From Gammaproteobacteria bacterium (GTDB lineage: Bacteria > Pseudomonadota > Gammaproteobacteria > Acidiferrobacterales > SZUA-150), in contig JAOUNW010000113.1 in the NCBI GenBank assembly GCA_029880755.1, positions 1-6,208 of the forward strand: a stretch of 6,208 nucleotides of DNA, read 5' to 3'. The notes beneath the pieces were generated by a model. That model searched no databases. It had not been told where the DNA came from and saw only the letters and a program-made list of their open reading frames with translations. Positions 1 through 6,100 of this stretch are shown here, piece after piece (position 1 is the stretch's first letter; every line of letters starts with the position of its first letter). The translations under genes were made by a program, and so were the position numbers.

Positions 1-135
1 GGTGACCGCATCACCAAGGGCCAACCCGTGGCCGAAGTCGGCTCCTCCGGCCGCTCCACCGGCCCCCACCTGCATTTTGAGGTCCGGCGCAACGGTCAGG
101 CGGTCAATCCGCAGAGTTATTTGGTTAACCGCTAA
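1..135 (+). CDS. M23 (LytM-type) peptidoglycan endopeptidase, C-terminal fragment
   Basis: This is the last 44 codons of a gene that begins before the window, read in frame 1 and ending with TAA at 133-135. The fragment contains STGPHLHFEV followed by an Arg-rich turn, NG, and VNP with a Tyr-Leu end. This is the standard C-terminal signature of M23 zinc metallopeptidases. The HLH pair at fragment residues 23-25 supplies the second zinc-site His and the catalytic His. Such enzymes cut peptide cross-links in peptidoglycan, usually in the periplasm, or act as degenerate amidase activators such as NlpD/EnvC. The HxH motif is intact here, so this copy could be catalytic, but the first zinc ligands (HxxxD) are off the window. 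The fragment is about 67% GC by hand count, clearly higher than the start of the next gene. The exact subfamily cannot be decided from 44 residues. Confidence 0.9.
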   Translation, partial: GDRITKGQPVAEVGSSGRSTGPHLHFEVRRNGQAVNPQSYLVNR

Positions 136-174
136 TACTCGACAGCTTTGCCCCATGCACGTATACATACGCGC

Positions 175-909
175 ATGACTCATCCAGAAAATAAAGTTCA
201 CAACGACCTCACCAAACAGATTCAACAAAATCTCGCTGGTCTGAAAGACTGCATATCGGCGATCTCCAGGAACGCCGGGCGATCCAATGAGGACATTAAA
301 CTGATCGCAGTGTCAAAAACACAGCCTGTCGAGGCCGTTAGGGCTGCATTAGAAATAGGACATCGGGATTTTGGTGAAAACACTATTCAGGATGCCCTGA
401 CAAAAATACCCCAAACAAGAAATTTGCCTATCACTTGGCATTTTATTGGTCATCTGCAATCAAGAAAAGCAAAGGAAATCCCGGGCAACTTCCAATGGCT
501 GCATTCACTCGACAATTTGTCACTTGCCGGAAAACTGGACAATGCCTGCCGGCAAGAAGGTTCTGGCTCACTGAATATCCTGTTACAGGTCAATATTACC
601 CAAGACCCAAACAAGTTTGGCATAGAACCAGGCCAACTGGACCACTTTATGGAACAACTGCTGGAGCAGGATTTTTCTTACCTCATTTTTAGAGGATTGA
701 TGACCATTGGACCTTACACCGACGACGAGGCGGATCAACGACGATACTTTTCCGGTCTCAGAGAATTGCGCGACCAGTGCCGCAACAGATTTGGCTTAAC
801 CCAATTTACCGAGTTATCCATGGGGATGAGTAATGACTATCCGGCAGCCATAAGAGAGGGCGCGACCATGATCCGGATCGGCAGCGCCATCTTCGGAGAG
901 CGCCAATAA
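175..909 (+). CDS. yggS: YggS/PLPBP family pyridoxal 5'-phosphate homeostasis protein
   Basis: This encodes a 244-residue cytoplasmic PLP-binding protein of the alanine-racemase-like TIM-barrel fold. The family has no known catalytic activity. It buffers PLP and supplies it to apo-enzymes, and loss disturbs B6 and amino-acid balance. Family motifs appear in order: LIAVSKTQP with the PLP-binding Lys48, DFGEN (65-69), WHFIGHLQSRK (88-98), LLQVNI, KFGI, RGLMTIGP (173-180), SMGMSND (215-221) and RIGSAIFGER near the C-terminus. The last two regions bind the phosphate. I chose the ATG at 175, which gives a length close to the family's usual 225-240. The frame is open upstream to a TTG at 148, which would add nine unconserved residues. 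Neither start has a convincing Shine-Dalgarno sequence. The gene is 39 bases after the M23 gene and could be read through from it. Its usual neighbours (proC, yggT, pilT) are not here. The first part is low in GC (about 40% over 181-240) compared with the upstream fragment. Confidence 0.95.
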   Translation: MTHPENKVHNDLTKQIQQNLAGLKDCISAISRNAGRSNEDIKLIAVSKTQPVEAVRAALEIGHRDFGENTIQDALTKIPQTRNLPITWHFIGHLQSRKAKEIPGNFQWLHSLDNLSLAGKLDNACRQEGSGSLNILLQVNITQDPNKFGIEPGQLDHFMEQLLEQDFSYLIFRGLMTIGPYTDDEADQRRYFSGLRELRDQCRNRFGLTQFTELSMGMSNDYPAAIREGATMIRIGSAIFGERQ

Positions 910-1197
910 TCCAGAATAATATTCAGGTATATAACGCACTGCGTAACCTCAAACAGAAAAAATTGCCACTGAGCGCGCGAAACAGGACGCTTGTCCTCTC
1001 ACATCATTTTCAGCGAGTTTTTTCCATGTTTTTTCTCAGTTATTCTTCTTGATACATCTCAGTGAGTTATCGCTCTCGGGTATTCGTGTCCTCGAGTTGG
1101 TACCGATAATCCTCATTCTGGCCCAAACCTTGCAACACTTACCAGCCATAACTGAACAAGGATTACCATCAGTTATACGCAACACGTTTTGAATGTA
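910..1197 (+). other. Intergenic region upstream of riboswitch, no gene seen
   Basis: About 290 bases with no convincing reading frame on either strand. The region is rich in T runs around 1018-1050. One short perfect hairpin, AGGAC-GCTT-GTCCT at 984-997, lies downstream of yggS, but no T run follows it directly, so I do not call it a terminator. CACTGAG (968-974) and CTCAGTG (1058-1064) are complementary but lie 83 bases apart. The region must hold the promoter that transcribes the riboswitch leader. The only -10-like string near the right place is TATACG at 1174-1179, and it has no good -35 partner. Confidence 0.5.
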
Positions 1198-1289
1198 GTT
1201 CTGATAAAGGCTACCCCATCCGAAAGGTTAGGGGCGCAAAGTCACCGGTCTAACTGGCTTCGGCCAAATGACAGCGGGACCACCGGAAC
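1198..1289 (+). ncRNA. GEMM-I (cyclic di-GMP class I) riboswitch aptamer
   Basis: The order of conserved elements matches the GEMM-I fold. A closing helix is formed by GTTCTG (1198-1203) and CGGAAC (1284-1289). It is followed by AAAGGC, then a hairpin with CCCC (1214-1217) and GGGG (1231-1234) capped by a CCGAAAGG stem with a GAAA tetraloop (1222-1225). Next come the near-invariant CGCAAAG (1235-1241) and CCGG with CTAA, which is the tetraloop-receptor side. A second hairpin TGGC-TTCG-GCCA (1255-1266) follows, then AATGAC and AGCGGG. Flanking pairs GTC/GAC (1248-1250, 1270-1272) and CCG/CGG (1245-1247, 1275-1277) build the second helix. Aligned by hand to the Vibrio Vc2 aptamer, the ligand-contacting G (Vc2 position 20) is G under either gap placement, which favours c-di-GMP over the cGAMP-sensing A20 variant. 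The stacking adenine in CGCAAAG and the C of AGCGGG are also present. The aptamer is on the coding strand, 137 bases upstream of the pagP-like start. Confidence 0.88.
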
Positions 1290-1426
1290 GCACCAAACGA
1301 GGCAAATACGACATTACCGGTAGCACTGTCTTAACACGCCTTGGCTGTTAATTTTGCAGCATCCGCTCCTGGTCACGTAACCGCTTCATCAGCGGGACTT
1401 TGCAAATCTGATGCAAGGGGCACGTG
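1290..1426 (+). promoter_or_regulatory. Putative expression platform between riboswitch and pagP-like gene
   Basis: This leader segment has no strong GC-hairpin-plus-T-run terminator, so control of translation start is more likely than attenuation. Two mutually exclusive pairings can be drawn. In one, TTTGCA (1353-1358) pairs with TGCAAA (1401-1406), enclosing the perfect hairpin CCGCT-TCATC-AGCGG (1381-1395) and leaving the ribosome site free. In the other, GCATC (1359-1363) pairs with GATGC (1410-1414), extendable by TT (1354-1355) with AA (1415-1416), which runs into the Shine-Dalgarno sequence. CCTTG (1339-1343) can also pair with CAAGG (1414-1418). A second CCGCT at 1363-1367 competes for AGCGG. 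These pairings are seen in the sequence. That they switch with the aptamer is inference. Confidence 0.4.
1415..1420 (+). promoter_or_regulatory. Shine-Dalgarno site deciding the pagP-like start
   Basis: AAGGGG lies 6 bases before the ATG at 1427 and only 3 bases before an in-frame GTG at 1424. The spacing favours ATG 1427. The site can pair with upstream leader segments (GCATC/GATGC and CCTTG/CAAGG), so it is the likely target of riboswitch control. Confidence 0.6.
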
Positions 1427-1966
1427 ATGACAAAATTATCTGACACGCATCTACAACAAAACCGGGCATGGCATGGAGTACGCCTGTTCGTGCTAATACT
1501 GCCTATGCTGGCTGCGATGATTTATCCTGTCAGCAGCCTGGGAGATGGCTTGAGTATATTGCTCAATGGCCGTTCCTGGCACCTGGAAAAGAAACAGGGT
1601 GTCGATTATAACGAAACCAATCTTGGCACCGGGTTTCAGTATGATTTCTCAGGCAACGGAGATCATGTCTACCCGTTTATTAATGCCGGCGGCTTTAAGG
1701 ATTCCTTTGAGAACAACTCCTATTATGCCGGTGGCGGCCTGGCCAAACGCTTTATGGCCAACAACTCAATTCATATTGATGCCGGCGTAACAGCATTTCT
1801 CATGACACGCAAGGATCGCAATGACGGTGATCCCTTTCCCGGTATGCTGCCATTTATGACAATTGGAACAGACAAGGTTGCTGTCAACATCACCTATATT
1901 CCCAAGGTAGATCCAAAAATGGTGCCGCTATTCTTTATTCAGCTTAAGATATCGCTAACCCAATAA
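1427..1966 (+). CDS. PagP-like lipid A acyltransferase, outer-membrane beta-barrel
   Basis: This 179-residue protein has a signal-peptide-like start: Arg13 and Arg19, then a hydrophobic stretch at about 20-33, with possible cleavage near VSS at 35-37. The rest alternates polar and hydrophobic residues, as in a small eight-stranded barrel. It aligns by eye with E. coli PagP (from memory): SWH (50-52) with PagP TWH, YNE..LGTGF with YNE..WGGGF, GFKDSF (89-94) with AFKDSW, then AGGG, GVTA..TR, LP, and TYIP (156-159). The PagP catalytic His33, Asp76 and Ser77 correspond to His52, Asp92 and Ser93. PagP moves a palmitate from a phospholipid to lipid A in the outer membrane, altering permeability and immune recognition. 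Mature PagP has about 30 residues before its His, including an amphipathic helix; only about 15 are left here, so that helix seems shortened or absent. The chain length and lipid acceptor cannot be read from sequence. The gene stands alone behind a GEMM-I riboswitch and converges on the transporter gene 22 bases away. Confidence 0.75.
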   Translation: MTKLSDTHLQQNRAWHGVRLFVLILPMLAAMIYPVSSLGDGLSILLNGRSWHLEKKQGVDYNETNLGTGFQYDFSGNGDHVYPFINAGGFKDSFENNSYYAGGGLAKRFMANNSIHIDAGVTAFLMTRKDRNDGDPFPGMLPFMTIGTDKVAVNITYIPKVDPKMVPLFFIQLKISLTQ

Positions 1967-1988
1967 GACCGCCGAACTACTGCTCGGA

Positions 1989-2855
1989 CTAGCTGCGGGA
2001 AGAGACAAATGCTGCTGTGACAATAAGCACTCCCCCCGTCCACTCGACCACGGTCATTGTTTCGCTCGTTAATAGTTGCTGAGAAATCGCCCCGGCAACA
2101 AGTTCAAACAAAAGAATTACCGCCGACCGATGCACGGGCATGCGTGTCACGCCATACTGCACCAGTGTGGTCATAACAAGAATTCCTAAAATACCCAGGG
2201 CCACTGCGCCAAACATCATCGAGGTTGTGAACACAGGCATTGGCTGTCGCGCCAAGATAATCAGGCCAAAGGAAAGAACAAGCACACCAATCCAGGTAGC
2301 TGTTACTTTCGTTTCCAGAGATACATTTTGCGCCTTTCTCACAACAACATTGGAAACAGCAAATGCAAAACCCGAGGTCATTGCCAGCCAGTCCGCCTTG
2401 TTGTGTGGCCACGGGATACCCAGCTCAGGATGCCATAACATCAACGCGGCACCGGCAATTGCCACCCAAATCGTAATCCAGGCCAACCGAGACGGCCGCT
2501 CCTTTAAAAATACATACCCCAATATGACCGCCCACAACGGGGACAAATAAAACAACAACAATACCCGCATGACATTGCCATCAAGTATAGCCAGCACAAA
2601 AGCAACATTGGTCCAGCCCGCTGCAATGGCTAACGGCACAACCGTGCCCGGTGCCCCTATCAATTCCGGAAAACTGCGATAACTGAAGGGCAATGTCGCT
2701 AGCAGCGCAGAAAAATAAATAATAAGCGTTAGCCAAAGCCCGCTCAGGCCCTCACTTTCCAGCAGACGCATGGGATACCAGACCACGCCCCACATGGCCG
2801 CGCCGATTAGCAGTGCGATAACAGGTGCTGAGATGGTCTTGGTGCTGGACGCCAT
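1989..2855 (-). CDS. EamA/DMT-family inner-membrane transporter
   Basis: This encodes a 288-residue very hydrophobic protein with about ten predicted membrane segments in two repeated halves, the architecture and length of the EamA (DUF6) drug/metabolite transporter superfamily. The first half starts with GAAMWGVVWYPMR (18-30) and ends with FYLSPLWAVILGYVFLKERPS (102-122), the typical Pro-containing helix followed by the Glu-Arg loop. The second half runs from about 153 and ends with LLFELVAGAISQQLL and a final helix with GGVLIV. The family exports amino acids, nucleobases or other metabolites. The substrate here is unknown, and closeness to lysine genes is not evidence for lysine export. I chose the ATG at 2853-2855 because the family region begins just after it. 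The frame is open back to an ATG at 2903, which would add 16 basic residues and overlap the start of dapC. No clear Shine-Dalgarno precedes 2855. The gene is divergent from dapC. Confidence 0.88.
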   Translation of the reverse strand: MASSTKTISAPVIALLIGAAMWGVVWYPMRLLESEGLSGLWLTLIIYFSALLATLPFSYRSFPELIGAPGTVVPLAIAAGWTNVAFVLAILDGNVMRVLLLFYLSPLWAVILGYVFLKERPSRLAWITIWVAIAGAALMLWHPELGIPWPHNKADWLAMTSGFAFAVSNVVVRKAQNVSLETKVTATWIGVLVLSFGLIILARQPMPVFTTSMMFGAVALGILGILVMTTLVQYGVTRMPVHRSAVILLFELVAGAISQQLLTSETMTVVEWTGGVLIVTAAFVSSRS

Positions 2856-2901
2856 AATTCGATACCGTATAATTCGCCTTCCATTAACCCAGCGAATCCT
2901 C
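2856..2901. promoter_or_regulatory. Divergent promoter region between transporter and dapC
   Basis: Only 46 bases separate the two opposed start codons, so promoters for both directions must lie here or overlap the coding ends. On the plus strand a perfect TATAAT at 2868-2873 is placed 28 bases before the dapC start. Its -35 region (around 2845-2850, CTGGAC) is poor and would lie inside the transporter coding sequence. An 8-base direct repeat ATAATTCG occurs at 2854-2861 and 2869-2876, overlapping both the transporter start codon and this -10. It could be an operator half-site pair or chance. The -10 call is moderate; the repeat's role is speculative. Confidence 0.4.
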
Positions 2902-4119
2902 ATGAATCCTAGAATAGCGAGCCTGCAACTCTACCCCTTTGAGCGACTCGCCAAATTAATCGAGGGCATTGTTCCAACCGATAAAAAATCCATTGCCCTG
3001 TCGGTCGGCGAACCCAAGCACCCGGCACCTACACGCGTGCTGGAGGCGCTTGCGCAACATGCGCAAGAAATATCTATCTACCCCAGTACGCGAGGCCCGG
3101 CCAAATTGCGCCAGGCAATCAGCCAATGGCTGATCCAGCGTTTTCATCTCAATCCGGACCATATGGATCCTGATCGTCATGTGCTACCCGCCTGCGGTAC
3201 CCGCGAAGCCCTGTACTCAGCCGCCCAGGCTATAGTCGATACCAGCAAGTCAGACCCGATAGTCATAATGCCAAATCCTTTTTACCAGATTTATGAAGGC
3301 GCGGCATTACTCGCCGGAGCGGAACCGTACTTCCTGAACACAACAGCAGAAACTGGCTACAAAATGGATTTTTCGAAGGTTCCTGATGCCATCTGGAAGC
3401 GAACCCAGCTCGTGTATTTGTGCAGTCCCGGCAATCCCACGGGTGCAGTCGCTAGCGAACAGGACTTCATTAACTTACTTGAACTTGCCGAAAAATATAA
3501 CTTTGTTATTGCCTCAGACGAATGTTATTCAGAGATCTACTTTGATGAGAATAACCCGCCGTTGGGCTTGCTGCAGATAGCAGAAAAGCTTGGCATTAAA
3601 GATTATCGCCGCTGCCTGGTATTTCACAGCCTTTCCAAGCGATCCAATCTTCCGGGCCTGAGATCAGGTTTTATTGCGGGCGACGGCGCCATCATGGCAG
3701 ACTACCTGGAATACCGCACGTACCACGGCTGCACCATGTCTTCCCTGGCCCAAAGCATCAGTATTCAAGCGTGGAATGACGAAACACATGTGCAAGAGAA
3801 TCGTTTACAGTACCGCAAGAAATTTGATGCGGTCCTTGAAATATTAAAGCCGGTGTTGCCTGTTACCCGCCCTGATGCCGGATTTTATCTTTGGGCCAGG
3901 ACAAGCATTAGTGATGAAGTTTTTACCAAACTGCTATTTGAAAAACAGAATGTAAAAGTTCTGCCAGGAAGTTATTTGTCGCGCAAGACAGCCAGCGGCA
4001 ACCCCGGCAGCCATCACGTGCGCATGGCGCTAGTGGCAACGGTTGAAGAGTGCCAGGATGCTGCCTTTAGGATTAAAGAGTTTATCGAAGAAATATCGTT
4101 ATCTGGAGAATTAAACTGA
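2902..4119 (+). CDS. dapC: N-succinyldiaminopimelate aminotransferase
   Basis: This 405-residue PLP-dependent class I/II aminotransferase most likely carries out the glutamate-dependent transamination of N-succinyl-2-amino-6-ketopimelate to N-succinyl-LL-diaminopimelate in lysine and peptidoglycan precursor synthesis, in the cytoplasm. Visible fold-type I landmarks are: the N-terminal LQLYPFERL and SVGEPKHP typical of DapC, CSPGNPTG with Asn178, ASDECYSE with Asp206 (pyridine nitrogen) and Tyr209, HSLSKRSNLPGLRSGF with Schiff-base Lys246 and phosphate-binding Arg254, and Arg374 in HHVRMALVA for the substrate carboxylate. The start is ATG 2902, giving a length near the family's 395-400. The frame is open upstream to 2770, but that stretch lies antisense to the transporter gene and shows no family similarity. 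No good Shine-Dalgarno is visible. The stop TGA overlaps the dapD start by one base (TGATG). Neighbouring dapD and dapE make the assignment firm; otherwise a related aminotransferase would be possible. Confidence 0.93.
   Translation: MNPRIASLQLYPFERLAKLIEGIVPTDKKSIALSVGEPKHPAPTRVLEALAQHAQEISIYPSTRGPAKLRQAISQWLIQRFHLNPDHMDPDRHVLPACGTREALYSAAQAIVDTSKSDPIVIMPNPFYQIYEGAALLAGAEPYFLNTTAETGYKMDFSKVPDAIWKRTQLVYLCSPGNPTGAVASEQDFINLLELAEKYNFVIASDECYSEIYFDENNPPLGLLQIAEKLGIKDYRRCLVFHSLSKRSNLPGLRSGFIAGDGAIMADYLEYRTYHGCTMSSLAQSISIQAWNDETHVQENRLQYRKKFDAVLEILKPVLPVTRPDAGFYLWARTSISDEVFTKLLFEKQNVKVLPGSYLSRKTASGNPGSHHVRMALVATVEECQDAAFRIKEFIEEISLSGELN
4105..4109 (+). promoter_or_regulatory. dapD Shine-Dalgarno inside dapC
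   Basis: GGAGA lies inside the last codons of dapC, 9 bases before the dapD ATG. With the one-base stop/start overlap it points to translational coupling of dapC and dapD. Confidence 0.6.
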
Positions 4120-4940
4120 TGAGCAATATTCAAAGTATTATTGAAGAAGCGTTTGAGCGCCGGGCCGACATTACGCCGCGAAGCGTCGATACCCATGTAA
4201 AGGACGCTGTTCTCGAGGCCATTAATCTGCTTGATACCGGGCAGGCCAGGGTCGCGGAAAAAAAAGGCGGCAGCTGGGTAGTTAACGAGTGGCTAAAAAA
4301 GGCAGTGCTATTGTTTTTCCGTATCGAAGACAACACCTTCATCAAGGGCGGCTATACCAATTATTATGACAAGGTTCCATCAAAATTTGCAGACTACAAC
4401 TCGCGCAGTTTTCGCGAAGGCGGTTTCCGTGTGGTGCCTCCTGCTTCGGTGCGCCGCGGTTCCTATATCGCCCCTAGCGCCGTACTCATGCCCAGCTATG
4501 TAAATATTGGCGGATATGTCGACGAAGGCACCATGGTGGACACCTGGGCAACCGTCGGTTCCTGCGCCCAGATTGGAAAAAATGTACACCTGTCCGGCGG
4601 CGTTGGCATCGGGGGCGTACTGGAACCTGTGCAGGCCGCGCCTACGATAATTGAAGACAACTGCTTTATCGGCGCCCGTTCGGAAGTAGTGGAAGGCGTG
4701 ATCGTTGAAGAAGGATCGGTTATCTCTATGGGTGTTTTTATCGGACAGAGCACCAAGATTCTTGATCGTGCAACAGGTGAAATTATCTACGGGCGCGTGC
4801 CTGCGGGCTCAGTGGTTGTGTCCGGTAATATGCCTGCCAAAGATGGCAGCCATAGCTTGTACTGCGCTGTGATTGTCAAAAAGGTGGATGAAAAGACTCG
4901 CGGCAAAGTCGGTATCAATGAACTGCTGCGTGATATTTAA
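4119..4940 (+). CDS. dapD: 2,3,4,5-tetrahydropyridine-2,6-dicarboxylate N-succinyltransferase
   Basis: This 273-residue protein is nearly colinear with E. coli DapD (274 residues). It uses succinyl-CoA to succinylate tetrahydrodipicolinate, the step before DapC in the succinylase route to meso-diaminopimelate. The N-terminal helical domain includes AFERRADITP (11-20), VAEK and the WLKKAVLL segment (59-65). From about 105 the left-handed beta-helix begins, with hexapeptide repeats including LMPSYVNIGGYVDEGTMVD (123-141), GSCAQIGKNVHLSGGVGIGG (147-166) and the CFIGARSEVVEGVIVEEGS run (182-200). The C-terminal part has GRVPAGSVVVSGN (225-237) and KTRGKVGINELLR. Members form trimers with the active site between subunits. 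No key segment is missing. The ATG at 4119 overlaps the dapC stop and has GGAGA upstream. It sits mid-operon. Confidence 0.98.
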   Translation: MSNIQSIIEEAFERRADITPRSVDTHVKDAVLEAINLLDTGQARVAEKKGGSWVVNEWLKKAVLLFFRIEDNTFIKGGYTNYYDKVPSKFADYNSRSFREGGFRVVPPASVRRGSYIAPSAVLMPSYVNIGGYVDEGTMVDTWATVGSCAQIGKNVHLSGGVGIGGVLEPVQAAPTIIEDNCFIGARSEVVEGVIVEEGSVISMGVFIGQSTKILDRATGEIIYGRVPAGSVVVSGNMPAKDGSHSLYCAVIVKKVDEKTRGKVGINELLRDI

Positions 4941-4969
4941 GTTAGGATTCTACTGCTGATTAAGCGCTC

Positions 4970-6100
4970 ATGACTGACAAGACACTGGAACTCGCGGCCG
5001 AACTGATTCGGCGCCCATCGGTCACACCGGAAGATCATGGTTGCCAGGATCTCATGATCGAACATCTGGAAGCTATCGGCTTTCAGGTAACGCGTCTTCG
5101 TTTTGCCGATGTCGATAATTTCTGGGGGCAACGCGGCGACAGCAGTCCTCTGGTGGTGTTTGCCGGTCACACCGATGTCGTACCCACGGGACCGCTTGAG
5201 TCATGGGTTTCCGATCCCTTCGAAGCGAAGGTTCGGGACAACTTTTTATGGGGGCGCGGCGCGGCGGATATGAAATCCTCACTGGCGGCCTTTGTCACAG
5301 CGATTGAAGATTTTGTCACCGCCAATCCTGACCATAAAGGTTCTATTGGCCTGCTAATCACCTCGGACGAAGAAGGGCCGTCAATCAATGGCACTGTAAA
5401 AGTTGTGCAATGGCTAGAGCAACAAAAAATTAAAATCGATTACTGCATTGTAGGCGAGCCGTCATCTCAGGACACCTTGGGTGATGTCATCAAAAACGGT
5501 CGCCGCGGCTCTCTCAACGGCAAGCTTCGCATCAAGGGCAAACAAGGGCATGTGGCCTACCCCCACCTCGCCGCCAATCCTATTCACCTGGCGGCCCCGG
5601 CCATAGAGGAACTGTGTCGCATGCAATGGGACAACGGTAATGAATACTTCCCGGCAACCACGTTTCAGATTGCCAATCTTCAGGCGGGTACCGGCGCCGA
5701 AAATGTCATTCCCGGAGAGCTGTCGATGCAATTTAACTTCCGCTTCTCCACATGTGTGACTGAAGCGGAATTGAAGGAAAGGGTAGCTCGCGTGCTCGAT
5801 AAGCACCAACTGGACTATGAACTTGACTGGCGTTTGTCGGGCAACCCGTTTCTGACGCCGGTTGGAGAGCTGGTTGACGCCGCCAGGGATGCGATCCAGG
5901 AGATCGCGGGACTGGAAACCACCCTGTCCACCAGCGGGGGCACTTCCGATGGCCGCTTCATTGCACCAATGGGCGCCCAGGTGGTGGAGCTAGGCCCCCT
6001 AAACCGGACGATTCATCAGGCCAATGAATGCATTGCCACGGATGATCCTGCCAGGTTGTCGCATATTTACCGCCTTATTCTGGAAAAATTGCTGACCTGA
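4970..6100 (+). CDS. dapE: Succinyl-diaminopimelate desuccinylase
   Basis: This 376-residue M20-family di-zinc hydrolase is the usual length (E. coli 375). It hydrolyses N-succinyl-LL-diaminopimelate to LL-diaminopimelate and succinate, following DapC in the pathway. All residues expected from the Haemophilus enzyme are at the same positions: His67 and Asp69 in GHTDVVP, bridging Asp100 in GRGAADMKSS, the catalytic base Glu134 and ligand Glu135 in TSDEEGP, Glu163 in VGEPSS, and His349 in NRTIHQANE. His194 in KQGHVAYP, in the dimerisation (lid) domain at about 180-290, corresponds to the residue that reaches the partner's active site. GGTSDGRFI (323-331) is also intact. The start is ATG 4970, matching the family N-terminus (LAAELIRRPSVTPED). 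It is 29 bases after dapD with only a weak Shine-Dalgarno sequence; AGGA at 4944-4947 is too far away. It is probably cotranscribed with dapC and dapD. Confidence 0.98.
   Translation: MTDKTLELAAELIRRPSVTPEDHGCQDLMIEHLEAIGFQVTRLRFADVDNFWGQRGDSSPLVVFAGHTDVVPTGPLESWVSDPFEAKVRDNFLWGRGAADMKSSLAAFVTAIEDFVTANPDHKGSIGLLITSDEEGPSINGTVKVVQWLEQQKIKIDYCIVGEPSSQDTLGDVIKNGRRGSLNGKLRIKGKQGHVAYPHLAANPIHLAAPAIEELCRMQWDNGNEYFPATTFQIANLQAGTGAENVIPGELSMQFNFRFSTCVTEAELKERVARVLDKHQLDYELDWRLSGNPFLTPVGELVDAARDAIQEIAGLETTLSTSGGTSDGRFIAPMGAQVVELGPLNRTIHQANECIATDDPARLSHIYRLILEKLLT

Noticed and set aside
984..997. Perfect hairpin AGGAC-GCTT-GTCCT as a rho-independent terminator for yggS
   Set aside because: The stem is only 5 pairs and is followed by CTCACATC, not a T run; the nearest T run starts about 20 bases later.
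1300..1346. Possible second (tandem) GEMM aptamer, from GAGGCAAATACG and GGTAGC
   Set aside because: It lacks the GAAA-capped stem and the CGCAAAG element, so the resemblance is limited to a few short strings.
2140..2550. Plus-strand 136-codon open frame opposite the transporter gene
   Set aside because: Antisense to a well-supported membrane protein gene; its translation has no recognisable domain.
4380..4756. Minus-strand open frames within dapD
   Set aside because: They lie opposite a highly conserved gene, show no family motifs and have no start signals; they are shadow frames.
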